From Streptomyces typhae (GTDB lineage Bacteria > Actinomycetota > Actinomycetes > Streptomycetales > Streptomycetaceae): a DNA stretch of 57,367 nucleotides. The stretch lies in the NCBI RefSeq assembly GCF_009755605.1, contig NZ_WPNZ01000039.1, positions 1 through 57,367 of the forward strand, written 5' to 3'. The stretch's first letter is position 1. Each line of letters starts with the position of its first letter. The notes beneath the pieces were generated by a model that was given only the letters and a program-made list of their open reading frames with translations, did not search any database and was not told where the DNA came from. Below, one piece after another: positions 49,957 through 57,367 of this stretch. Both the position numbers and the translations under genes were made by a program.

Positions 49957-51332
49957 CGTCCCGTAGCTCCAAGGCGACGGCCCGCACCTCCTCGGAGGCG
50001 CGGGCCGTCGCCCGTACCCAAACCCTCATCAAGGGCCGCGACGGCGTCGGCACGGTCCGCAAGACCACCCTCCCCGGGGGCCTGCGCGTCGTCACCGAGA
50101 CCCTGCCGTCCGTCCGCTCGGCCACCTTCGGCATCTGGGCCCACGTCGGCTCCCGCGACGAGACACCCGCTCTGAACGGCGCGACGCACTACCTGGAGCA
50201 CCTGCTCTTCAAGGGCACCGCCCGCCGCAGCGCCCTGGACATCTCCTCGGCGATCGACGCGGTCGGCGGCGAGATGAACGCGTTCACGGCCAAGGAGTAC
50301 ACGTGCTACTACGCGCGCGTGCTCGACACCGATCTGCCGCTCGCGATAGACGTCGTCTGCGACATGCTCACCGGCTCGCTCATCGAGCAGGAGGACGTGG
50401 ACGCCGAGCGCGGCGTCATCCTCGAAGAGATCGCGATGACGGAGGACGACCCGGGCGACTGCGTGCACGACCTGTTCGCGCACACGATGCTCGGCGACAC
50501 CCCGCTCGGCCGCCCGGTCCTCGGCACCGTCGACACGATCAACGCCCTGACGGCCGACCGCATCCGCCGCTTCTACAAGAAGCACTACGACCCGACGCAC
50601 CTGGTCGTCGCGGCCGCGGGCAACGTCGACCACCAGAAGGTCGTCCGCCAGGTCCGCGCCGCCTTCGAGAAGGCCGGCGCGCTGCACCGCACGGACGTGA
50701 CCCCGGTGGCCCCGCGCTCCGGCTCGCGCCGCCTGACCACGTCGGGCCGGGTGGAGATCGTCGACCGCAGGACCGAGCAGGCCCACGTCATCCTCGGCAT
50801 GCCGGGCCTCGCCCGCACCGACGAGCGCCGCTGGGCCCTCGGGGTCCTGAACGCCGCGCTCGGCGGCGGCATGTCGTCCCGCCTGTTCCAGGAGGTCAGG
50901 GAGAAGCGCGGCCTGGCCTACAGCGTGTACTCGTACACCTCGGGCTTCGCCGACACCGGCCTCTTCGGGGTGTACGCGGGCTGCCGCCCGAGCCAGGTGC
51001 ACGACGTCCTGAAGATCTGCCGCGACGAGCTGGACCAGGTCGCGCAGCACGGTCTCACGGACGACGAGGTCGCCCGTGCCATCGGCCAGCTCGCGGGCTC
51101 CACCGTCCTCGGTCTCGAGGACACCGGGGCGCTGATGAACCGTATCGGCAAGAGCGAGCTGTGCTGGGGCGAGCAGATGTCCGTCGACGACATGCTCGCG
51201 AAGATCACGGCGGTCACCCCGGACGAGGTGCGCGCGGTGGCCGCGGACGTCCTCGGCCGGCGCCCCTCGCTCTCGGCGATCGGCCCGCTCAAGGACAAGC
51301 AGGCCGCGCGGCTGCACGACGCGGTCGCCTAG
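49953..51332 (+). CDS. M16 family zinc metallopeptidase
   Basis: This 459-residue peptidase is related to the beta subunit of mitochondrial processing peptidase. The inverted zinc motif is H79-YLE-H83 (HYLEHLLFKGT), with the third ligand in EDVDAERGVILEEIAM. The C-terminal half has the GGGMSSRLFQEVREKRGLAYSVYS substrate-site segment. It is co-directional with pnp and overlaps its stop (GTGA); the pnp-M16-dapB order is conserved in actinobacteria. The physiological substrate is unknown. Confidence 0.93.
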   Translation: MTSRSSKATARTSSEARAVARTQTLIKGRDGVGTVRKTTLPGGLRVVTETLPSVRSATFGIWAHVGSRDETPALNGATHYLEHLLFKGTARRSALDISSAIDAVGGEMNAFTAKEYTCYYARVLDTDLPLAIDVVCDMLTGSLIEQEDVDAERGVILEEIAMTEDDPGDCVHDLFAHTMLGDTPLGRPVLGTVDTINALTADRIRRFYKKHYDPTHLVVAAAGNVDHQKVVRQVRAAFEKAGALHRTDVTPVAPRSGSRRLTTSGRVEIVDRRTEQAHVILGMPGLARTDERRWALGVLNAALGGGMSSRLFQEVREKRGLAYSVYSYTSGFADTGLFGVYAGCRPSQVHDVLKICRDELDQVAQHGLTDDEVARAIGQLAGSTVLGLEDTGALMNRIGKSELCWGEQMSVDDMLAKITAVTPDEVRAVAADVLGRRPSLSAIGPLKDKQAARLHDAVA

Positions 51333-51393
51333 CCCGCCCTCCCGCAGGACTCCCGTCCTGCCGAGGACCGACTCCCGTTTAAGGATGAAGGAC

Positions 51394-52146
51394 ATGAGCA
51401 AGCTGCGCGTGGCGGTCATCGGCGCCAAGGGCCGGATCGGCTCCGAGGCCGTCCGGGCCGTAGAGGCCGCCGACGACATGGAAGTGGTCGCCGCCCTGAG
51501 CCGCGGCGACAAGCTGGAGACGCTGGTGGAAGCCGGCGCCCAGGTCGCGGTCGAACTGACCAACCCGGGTTCGGTGGTGGGCAACCTCGACTTCTGCGTA
51601 CGACACGGCATCCACACCGTCGTGGGTACGACGGGCTGGACCGACGAACGCCTCGCGCAGCTGCGGACGTCCCTCGCGGCGTCCCCGGGGACGGGCGTCC
51701 TCATCGCCCCGAACTTCTCCATCGGCGCGGTCCTGACCATGAAGTTCGCGCAGATCGCGGCGCCGTACTTCGAGTCGGTCGAGGTCGTCGAGCTGCACCA
51801 CCCGAACAAGGCGGACGCCCCCAGCGGCACCGCCACGCGCACCGCCCAGCTCATCGCCGAGGCCCGCAGTCAGGCGGGCAGCGCCCCGCAGCCCGACGCC
51901 ACGAGCACCGCCCTCGACGGTGCCCGTGGCGCGGACGTCGACGGTGTGCCGGTGCACTCGGTGCGGCTGCGCGGCCTCCTCGCCCACCAGGAGGTCCTGC
52001 TCGGCGGCGAGGGCGAGACCCTCACGGTCCGCCACGACTCGCTGCACCACAGCAGCTTCATGCCGGGCATCCTGCTCGGCGTGCGCCGGGTGGTGTCCAC
52101 TCCGGGCCTGACCTTCGGCCTGGAACACTTCCTGGATCTGAACTGA
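51394..52146 (+). CDS. dapB: 4-hydroxy-tetrahydrodipicolinate reductase
   Basis: DapB carries out the second committed step from aspartate semialdehyde towards diaminopimelate and lysine. The 250-residue protein has the nucleotide-binding VAVIGAKGRIGSEAV and the catalytic segment VELHHPNKADAPSGTA, with the His-His and Lys of the family. I chose ATG 51394 because the purine-rich AAGGA lies nine bases before it; ATG 51385 would have no spacing from that site. Its end is duplicated immediately downstream. Confidence 0.95.
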   Translation: MSKLRVAVIGAKGRIGSEAVRAVEAADDMEVVAALSRGDKLETLVEAGAQVAVELTNPGSVVGNLDFCVRHGIHTVVGTTGWTDERLAQLRTSLAASPGTGVLIAPNFSIGAVLTMKFAQIAAPYFESVEVVELHHPNKADAPSGTATRTAQLIAEARSQAGSAPQPDATSTALDGARGADVDGVPVHSVRLRGLLAHQEVLLGGEGETLTVRHDSLHHSSFMPGILLGVRRVVSTPGLTFGLEHFLDLN

Positions 52147-52170
52147 CATCATGGACCTGAACTGAGCTCA
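52133..52170. repeat. 19-bp imperfect tandem duplication at the dapB stop
   Basis: Bases 52133-52151 recur at 52152-52170 with three changes. Each copy contains CTGAACTGA, so the dapB ending is duplicated up to the start of the next gene. Confidence 0.85.
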
Positions 52171-52622
52171 TGCGCGCAAAGATCACCTACGCCGTCACGG
52201 CTGCCGTCCTGGTCGTCTACTTCGTCCTGGTCGGCAGCCGGGGTGTGCTCCTGATACAGCACGGCACCCTGCTCACCGTCACGTTCGGTGTCGCGGTGCT
52301 CATCCTGCCGGTCATCGGCGTCTGGTTCCTGTGGCAGAACACCCGGTTCGTGCAGCGCGCGAACCGGCTCGCCGCCGAGCTCGAGGCCGAAGGCGGGCTG
52401 CCCGTCGACGAGTTGAAGCGGACGCCGAGCGGCCGTATCGACCGGGACTCGGCGGACGAGGTCTTCGCCCGGCGCAAGGCGGAGACGGAGGACACCCCGG
52501 ACGACTGGCGCTGCTGGTTCCGGCTCGCCATCGCCTACCACGACGCCCGGGACACCCCCCGCGCGCGCAAGGCCATGCAGAAGGCGATCACTCTGCACGA
52601 GGGCGGGGCGGTCGGGGCCTAG
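52170..52622 (+). CDS. Small membrane protein with TPR-like tail
   Basis: This 150-residue protein has two N-terminal membrane helices (ITYAVTAAVLVVYFVLVGSRG and LLTVTFGVAVLILPVIGVWFLW). The cytoplasmic helical part (CWFRLAIAYHDARDTPRARKAMQKAITLH) looks like one tetratricopeptide unit. The ATG is 24 bases after dapB, so it is probably in the same transcript. Homologues with unknown function lie at this position in other Streptomyces. Confidence 0.85.
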   Translation: MRAKITYAVTAAVLVVYFVLVGSRGVLLIQHGTLLTVTFGVAVLILPVIGVWFLWQNTRFVQRANRLAAELEAEGGLPVDELKRTPSGRIDRDSADEVFARRKAETEDTPDDWRCWFRLAIAYHDARDTPRARKAMQKAITLHEGGAVGA

Positions 52623-52645
52623 GAGCGGGGGCCGGGGGAGGCCCA

Positions 52646-52690
52646 GGAGCCGACGGACGGGCCGGGAGCCGACGGACGGGCCGGGAGCCG
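52646..52690. repeat. 19-bp tandem repeat in a convergent gap
   Basis: GGAGCCGACGGACGGGCCG occurs at 52646-52664 and 52665-52683, with a partial third copy to 52690. It lies between convergent genes. Confidence 0.85.
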
Positions 52691-52719
52691 GGGAGGCCCC
52701 GGAGGGTCGGAGGGCCCGG

Positions 52720-53280
52720 TCAGGCCGTGGCCCGGTACTCCTCGGCCCACACCTCGACCGTGTCGGCCGCCCGGTCGAAGGCCGCGCGGCGCGCGAGGAA
52801 GTCCGCGTTCCGGTCGGTCAGGAGCAGCCAGGGATCAGCGGCCGCCTTGTCCTGCCGTACGAGGAGCAGTGCCTGGCCCTGCACGGTGCGGGGCAGTCCG
52901 AGCCACCGCACCGGCTGCTGGGTCGTGCGCACCGAGCCCACCTGCGCCCACGGCACCGTCCGCGTGGCCAGGAAGGAGACCCTGCGCAGTCCCTGCGCGC
53001 TCACCCAGGTGCCCATGCGGAGGAGCCGCAGGGCGGTGCCGATGATCAGGACGGCGAGACCGGCGCAGGCCCCGGCCCCCGGCAGGGACTCGGCGGCGGC
53101 GATGATCACGGCGGCCGCGAGGACGTACGAGGCCAGGAGCAGCAGCACGGCGGCGGCGCCCACGCGCCAGGGGCCGGGGCGGTACGGCCGACGCCAGCGG
53201 TCACGGTCGTCGAAGGGCAGCGCGACATCGTGCGCCGCGTCGTCGAAGGCGCGGTCCGCGGTCAGGAAGGGCAGGGGCAC
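52720..53280 (-). CDS. Membrane protein with PH-like domain
   Basis: The protein has 186 residues. After a short acidic head, two membrane helices (VGAAAVLLLLASYVLAAAVIIAA and GACAGLAVLIIGTALRLL) are followed by a beta-rich part (GTWVSAQGLRRVSFLATRTVPWAQVGSV) typical of bacterial PH-like domains. A helical C-terminus closes the protein. The start is GTG 53280. It is reverse and convergent with 52170. Function is unknown. Confidence 0.82.
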   Translation of the reverse strand: MPLPFLTADRAFDDAAHDVALPFDDRDRWRRPYRPGPWRVGAAAVLLLLASYVLAAAVIIAAAESLPGAGACAGLAVLIIGTALRLLRMGTWVSAQGLRRVSFLATRTVPWAQVGSVRTTQQPVRWLGLPRTVQGQALLLVRQDKAAADPWLLLTDRNADFLARRAAFDRAADTVEVWAEEYRATA

Positions 53281-53370
53281 GGCTGATCCTCACTCAATCC
53301 ATGCATGGGCTGTGCCCGGTGAGGTTATCGAGCCGTGCTCCCTGCTACCACCCTTGGGGGGCCAAGGGGG

Positions 53371-53610
53371 TCAGCGTCCGTCGGAGGCCTCGGACTGCTG
53401 GGTCTTGGCGGGCGACTGGCCGGCGGACATCGCGGGCATCCCGAAGAGCAGGGAGCCCACCAGGCCGGCGACCACGGTGAGGCCGATGAGCGTGCGGCCC
53501 ATGATCTGGCCCGCCGTGGCGCGCTCGCGCGGAGGGGGAGTGACGTTGCTGCGGAACTTGTCGGCTTCGGCGACGAAGGCGAAGGGTACGGGCTCTCGCC
53601 GACGGAACAT
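53371..53610 (-). CDS. Small single-pass membrane protein
   Basis: This 79-residue protein has a basic head (MFRRREPVPFAFVAEADKF), one helix (TLIGLTVVAGLVGSLLFGM) and a Ser/Gln-rich tail. ATG has GAGGAG 11 bases upstream and codon use is normal. It is reverse and likely co-transcribed with the gene at 52720. No function can be given. Confidence 0.75.
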   Translation of the reverse strand: MFRRREPVPFAFVAEADKFRSNVTPPPRERATAGQIMGRTLIGLTVVAGLVGSLLFGMPAMSAGQSPAKTQQSEASDGR

Positions 53611-53838
53611 GGGTAGCGCGTCTCCTCACGGGACTCGAACTGAACTGTGTCAACTAGACAGACGCTCGAATCGCCCAAAAGGTGCCCGGTTTCGGCAAAT
53701 TCGTCAAAGATGCGGGTACCGGACCGCGGTGACCTGGGGCGCACGACCGCGTGCGGCCCCCTCGTCGCGCCGCGCGCGGCGCGGACGCGCGGTTCGCCGC
53801 GGCACAGATGTGCGGGTGATCCAAGCGAAGTGTCCGTA

Positions 53839-53868
53839 TTGCGGCATTTCTAGAAGTTCATCTAGCCT
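53839..53868 (+). promoter_or_regulatory. Candidate promoter of dapA
   Basis: TTGCGG (53839-53844) and TAGCCT (53863-53868) are 18 bases apart in an A/T-richer island that also holds the imperfect palindrome CTAGAAGTTCATCTAG (53850-53865). A start near 53875 would give a leader of about 125 bases, opening with a strong hairpin. The 53611-53999 gap holds no gene. Confidence 0.5.
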
Positions 53869-53879
53869 GATCAAACGGA

Positions 53880-53917
53880 CCCGGCACTGCTTGAACCCCC
53901 GAGCAGGCAGTGCCGGG
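53880..53917 (+). terminator. Hairpin in the dapA leader (attenuator or terminator)
   Basis: CCCGGCACTGC (53880-53890) pairs perfectly with GCAGTGCCGGG (53907-53917) around a 16-base loop, followed by CTCCTCTCTTGT. It starts within a few bases of the predicted transcription start and 82 bases before dapA. Confidence 0.7.
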
Positions 53918-53999
53918 CTCCTCTCTTGTCAGGTCTTGTCAGGTCCAGTGCGTCACCCGAGGGGCGACCCCGCGCTGAGCAGCGAGTAGCGTGTTACCC

Positions 54000-54899
54000 A
54001 TGGCTCCGACCTCCACTCCGCAGACCCCCTTCGGGAGGGTCCTCACCGCCATGGTCACGCCCTTCACGGCGGACGGCGCACTCGACCTCGACGGCGCACG
54101 GCAGCTGGCCGCCCATCTGGTGGACGCAGGCAACGACGGCCTGATCGTCAACGGCACCACCGGCGAGTCCCCGACCACCAGCGACGCGGAGAAAGCAGAA
54201 CTCGTACGAGCCGTAGTGGACGCCGTCGGCGACCGCGCCCACGTCGTCGCCGGTGTCGGCACGAACGACACCCGCCACAGCATCGAGCTCGCCCGCGCCG
54301 CCGAGCGCGCCGGCGCACACGGACTGCTCACCGTCACGCCGTACTACAACAAGCCCCCGCAAGAGGGCCTCCTCCGGCACTTCACCGCGATCGCCGACGC
54401 CACCGAGCTGCCGGTGATGCTGTACGACATCCCTGGGCGCAGCGGGGTCCCGATCAACACGGAGACGATCGTCCGTCTCGCCGAGCACCCCCGGATCGTC
54501 GCCAACAAGGACGCCAAGGGCGACCTCGGCCGCGCCAGCTGGACCATCGCCCGCTCCGGCCTCGCCTGGTACTCCGGCGACGACATGCTGAACCTGCCCC
54601 TGCTCTCGGTCGGCGCCTGCGGATTCGTCTCCGTGGTCGGCCACGTCGTCACGCCCGAGCTGCGCGCGATGCTCGAGGCGTACAGCAACGGCGACGTCCA
54701 GAAGGCGACCGAGATCCACCAGCGGCTGCTCCCGGTGTTCACGGGCATGTTCCGCACGCAGGGTGTGATCACCAGCAAGGCGGCGCTCGCCCTCCAGGGC
54801 CGCCCCGCCGGACCGCTGCGCCTTCCGCTCGTCGAACTGTCACCCGAGGAGACGGCCCAGCTCAAGATCGATCTTGCCGCCGGTGGGGTACAGCTGTAA
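54000..54899 (+). CDS. dapA: 4-hydroxy-tetrahydrodipicolinate synthase
   Basis: DapA condenses pyruvate with aspartate semialdehyde at the start of the diaminopimelate branch. The 299-residue protein has NGTTGESPT, the active-site Tyr segment TVTPYYNKPPQEG and the Schiff-base lysine as Lys170 in VANKDAKGDL. I chose ATG 54000, which gives the usual length; GTG 53991 would add three residues. It precedes rnj, as in mycobacteria and other Streptomyces. The thyX gene normally found upstream is missing. Confidence 0.96.
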   Translation: MAPTSTPQTPFGRVLTAMVTPFTADGALDLDGARQLAAHLVDAGNDGLIVNGTTGESPTTSDAEKAELVRAVVDAVGDRAHVVAGVGTNDTRHSIELARAAERAGAHGLLTVTPYYNKPPQEGLLRHFTAIADATELPVMLYDIPGRSGVPINTETIVRLAEHPRIVANKDAKGDLGRASWTIARSGLAWYSGDDMLNLPLLSVGACGFVSVVGHVVTPELRAMLEAYSNGDVQKATEIHQRLLPVFTGMFRTQGVITSKAALALQGRPAGPLRLPLVELSPEETAQLKIDLAAGGVQL

Positions 54900-55029
54900 C
54901 CACAGACTTCACAACTGAATACGCAACACCGCAGGCCAGAAGCCTGCACCCAGACAACTGCTACTGCACGAACGTCATGCGCGCCACGTGCCCCCTCAGG
55001 TACGTGGCGTGTGTGGTGAGGAGAGTCTT

Positions 55030-56715
55030 TTGAGTCATCCGCATCCTGAACTCGGCGCCCCGCCCAAGCTCCCGAAGGGCGGCCTGCGGGTCACCCCGCT
55101 CGGCGGCCTCGGCGAGATCGGCCGCAACATGACCGTCTTCGAGTACGACGGGCGTCTTCTGATCGTCGACTGCGGCGTCCTCTTCCCCGAGGAGGAGCAG
55201 CCCGGCATCGACCTGATCCTGCCGGACTTCACGTCCATCCGGGACCGCCTGGACGACATCGAGGGCATCGTCCTCACGCACGGTCACGAGGACCACATCG
55301 GCGGTGTCCCCTACCTCCTGCGCGAGAAGCCGGACATCCCGCTGATCGGCTCCAAGCTGACCCTCGCCCTGATCGAGGCCAAGCTCCAGGAGCACCGGAT
55401 CCGGCCCTACACGCTGGAGGTGGCCGAGGGCCACCGCGAGCGTGTCGGCCCCTTCGACTGCGAGTTCGTCGCGGTCAACCACTCCATCCCGGACGCTCTG
55501 GCCGTGGCCATCCGCACGCCCGCGGGCATGGTCGTGCACACCGGCGACTTCAAGATGGACCAGCTGCCCCTCGACCGTCGCCTGACCGACCTGCACGCCT
55601 TCGCGCGCCTGAGCGAGGAGGGCATCGACCTCCTCCTCTCGGACTCGACGAACGCCGAGGTCCCGGGCTTCGTGCCGCCGGAGCGCGACATCTCGAACGT
55701 GCTCCGCCAGGTGTTCGCGGGCGCCCGCAAGCGGATCATCGTGGCCAGCTTCGCCAGCCATGTGCACCGCATCCAGCAGATCCTGGACGCCGCCCACGAG
55801 TACGGCCGCCGGGTCGCCTTCGTCGGCCGCTCCATGGTCCGCAACATGGGCATCGCCCGTGACCTGGGCTATCTGAAGGTCCCGCCGGGCCTCGTCGTCG
55901 ATGTGAAGACCCTCGACGACCTGCCCGACCACGAGGTCGTCCTGGTCTGCACGGGCTCCCAGGGAGAGCCGATGGCCGCCCTCTCGCGCATGGCCAACCG
56001 CGACCACCAGATCCGTATCGTCTCCGGCGACACGGTGATCCTGGCCTCGTCCCTCATCCCGGGCAACGAGAACGCGGTCTACCGCGTCATCAACGGCCTG
56101 ACGCGCTGGGGCGCCAACGTCGTGCACAAGGGCAACGCCAAGGTGCACGTCTCGGGCCACGCCTCGGCCGGCGAGCTGCTGTACTTCTACAACATCTGCC
56201 GGCCGAAGAACCTGATGCCGGTCCACGGCGAGTGGCGCCACCTGCGCGCCAACGCCGAGCTCGGCGCCCTCACCGGCGTCCCGCACGACCGGATCGTCAT
56301 CGCCGAGGACGGCGTCGTCGTCGACCTCGTCGAGGGCAAGGCCAAGATCACGGGCAAGGTCCAGGCCGGGTATGTGTACGTCGACGGCCTCTCCGTGGGC
56401 GACGTGGGCGAGCCCGCCCTGAAGGACCGCAAGATCCTCGGGGACGAGGGCATCATCTCGGTGTTCGTCGTGGTCGACTCGACCACCGGCAAGATCACCG
56501 GCGGCCCGCACGTCCAGGCCCGCGGGTCCGGCATCGAGGACTCCGCCTTCAACGCGGTCCTGCCGAAGGTCCAGGAGGTCCTGGAGAAGTCGGCCCAGGA
56601 CGGCGTCGTCGAACCCCACCAGCTGCAGCAGCTCATCCGCCGCACGCTGGGCAAGTGGGTGTCGGACAACTACCGCCGCCGCCCGATGATCCTGCCTGTC
56701 GTGGTCGAGGTCTGA
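55030..56715 (+). CDS. rnj: Ribonuclease J
   Basis: RNase J is a metallo-beta-lactamase endo- and 5'-exonuclease acting in mRNA and rRNA processing. The 561-residue protein has GGLGEIGRNMTVFEYDGRLLIVDCG, the zinc motif THGHEDH, the later HTGDFKMD, and the beta-CASP segment with GSQGEPMAALSRMA and HVSGHASAGEL. TTG at 55030 is chosen because GAGGAGAG lies six bases upstream. The C-terminal domain ends in RRRPMILPVVVEV. A 13-bp terminator follows. Confidence 0.95.
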   Translation: MSHPHPELGAPPKLPKGGLRVTPLGGLGEIGRNMTVFEYDGRLLIVDCGVLFPEEEQPGIDLILPDFTSIRDRLDDIEGIVLTHGHEDHIGGVPYLLREKPDIPLIGSKLTLALIEAKLQEHRIRPYTLEVAEGHRERVGPFDCEFVAVNHSIPDALAVAIRTPAGMVVHTGDFKMDQLPLDRRLTDLHAFARLSEEGIDLLLSDSTNAEVPGFVPPERDISNVLRQVFAGARKRIIVASFASHVHRIQQILDAAHEYGRRVAFVGRSMVRNMGIARDLGYLKVPPGLVVDVKTLDDLPDHEVVLVCTGSQGEPMAALSRMANRDHQIRIVSGDTVILASSLIPGNENAVYRVINGLTRWGANVVHKGNAKVHVSGHASAGELLYFYNICRPKNLMPVHGEWRHLRANAELGALTGVPHDRIVIAEDGVVVDLVEGKAKITGKVQAGYVYVDGLSVGDVGEPALKDRKILGDEGIISVFVVVDSTTGKITGGPHVQARGSGIEDSAFNAVLPKVQEVLEKSAQDGVVEPHQLQQLIRRTLGKWVSDNYRRRPMILPVVVEV

Positions 56716-56758
56716 GGGCCCACCCGACCTGTACGACCCCTCTGACGAGCGGTCTTCC

Positions 56759-56798
56759 GGAGCGGGGCGCCTCGATTTGCATCGGGGCGCCCCGCTCC
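56759..56798 (+). terminator. Terminator after rnj
   Basis: A perfect 13-bp stem (56759-56771 with 56786-56798, left arm GGAGCGGGGCGCC) has a 14-base loop. It separates rnj from the rRNA promoter region. Confidence 0.9.
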
Positions 56799-56884
56799 AG
56801 TACGTTTACGGCTCCGCCAGACGGGGAACCGCCGCGCACGGTGTGCCGGGGAGCCTCGAACGGGCCGGAAAGTCCGACTCAGAA

Positions 56885-56995
56885 TCTCTGATAAAGTCGG
56901 AGCCGCCGGAAAGGGAAACGCGAAAGCGGAGACCTGGAAAGCACCGATAAAATCGGATCGGAACGGGAAGCCGGAAAGATCTGATAGAGTCGGAA
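56885..56995 (+). promoter_or_regulatory. rRNA operon promoter cluster
   Basis: Three similar boxes, GATAAAGTCGG, GATAAAATCGG and GATAGAGTCGG, carry -10-like hexamers at 56892-56897, 56948-56953 and 56985-56990. Each is followed by CGGA-type sequence. The -35 regions are not consensus, as is common for actinobacterial rRNA promoters. Streptomyces rRNA operons are known to use several tandem promoters. The stretch is purine-rich and non-coding. Confidence 0.65.
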
Positions 56996-57050
56996 ACGCG
57001 AGAACAAGAGAAACAAAAAGAAACACCGAAGGGAAGCGCCCGGAGGAAAG

Positions 57051-57290
57051 CCTGAGAGAGTCTCTCGGGTGAGTACAAAGGAAGCGTCCGTTCCTTGAGA
57101 ACTCAACAGCGTGCCAAAAGTCAACGCCAGATATGTTGATACCCCGACTCACTCCGGTGAGTTGAGGTTCCTTTGAAAAAGTCCTGTACGGCCGATGGTC
57201 GTGCAGGCGCACAGCGAGGACGCTGTGAACGGTCGGGATTATTCCTCTCGGCTGTTCCGCTCTCGTGGTGTCGGACCCGATTACGGGTAC
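57051..57290 (+). promoter_or_regulatory. rRNA leader with antitermination/processing signals
   Basis: The leader holds a hairpin (57051-57069), the conserved actinobacterial leader segment CCTTGAGAACTCAACAG (57093-57109) and a second hairpin around GACTCACTCCGGTGAGTTG. It then has sequence that would pair with the far side of 16S rRNA for RNase III processing. Assignments rest on resemblance to other rRNA leaders. Confidence 0.5.
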
Positions 57291-57293
57291 ACA

Positions 57294-57367
57294 TTCACGG
57301 AGAGTTTGATCCTGGCTCAGGACGAACGCTGGCGGCGTGCTTAACACATGCAAGTCGAACGATGAAG
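57294..57367 (+). rRNA. rrs: 16S ribosomal RNA, 5' end
   Basis: The universal start of bacterial 16S rRNA is present: AGAGTTTGATCCTGGCTCAG at 57301-57320, then GACGAACGCTGGCGGCGTGC and ACATGCAAGTCGAACGATGA. The mature 5' end is placed near 57294 by comparison with other actinobacteria and may be off by a few bases. The gene runs out of the window. Confidence 0.97.

Noticed and set aside
53647..53853. Small forward frame of 68 codons before dapA
   Set aside because: No good ribosome site, no recognisable family, and it overlaps the promoter-like island.

Overview
The window is high-GC actinobacterial chromosome, almost certainly Streptomyces. Third codon positions are nearly all G or C, GTG and TTG starts are common, genes often overlap by four bases, and the housekeeping order (ispG, proS, rimP-nusA-ylxR-infB-DUF503-rbfA-truB-ribF, rpsO-pnp-M16 peptidase-dapB, dapA-rnj) is the Streptomyces one.

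Layout. 1-4050: end of ispG, two GNAT acetyltransferases and proS, all forward. 4192-6335: three reverse genes: an aminoglycoside-kinase-like protein without catalytic residues, a DUF4439 ferritin-like protein and a Tat lipoprotein. 6604-13976: the nusA-infB translation operon. 14194-18243: a 1349-residue protein joining an apparently inactive trypsin domain to a STAND-type NTPase. 18393-19343: ribF. 19344-19977: non-coding, dominated by a 46-bp tandem array. 19978-26357: a reverse Opp/Dpp peptide ABC transporter operon (binding protein, two permeases, two ATPases).

26722-46797 is a type VII (ESX) secretion locus. A reverse block holds an EspI-like ParA ATPase, an unknown protein and EccE. 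A forward block holds EccB, a mycosin, a two-gene WXG-like pair, a second mycosin and two WXG100 proteins. A DUF397 protein and the three-P-loop motor EccC follow in reverse, then EccD forward. EccB, EccC, EccD and EccE would form the membrane channel, the mycosins are membrane-anchored proteases, and the WXG100 and WXG-like proteins are the likely substrates. About 1.9 kb (about 36.93-38.86 kb), running from the 3' part of the WXG-like gene into the protease domain of the second mycosin, has much lower third-position GC than its surroundings. Both edges lie inside genes, which looks like a recombined cassette.

47030-56715: rpsO, pnp, an M16 peptidase, dapB, three small membrane-protein genes, dapA and rnj. 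thyX, which normally sits beside dapA in actinobacteria, is absent. The window ends in the promoter and leader of an rRNA operon and the first bases of 16S rRNA.

Intergenic regions are unusually rich in short tandem repeats (8, 10, 16, 19, 21, 30 and 46 bp) and in strong hairpins. A 29-base dispersed element occurs identically twice and in variant form as an inverted pair.
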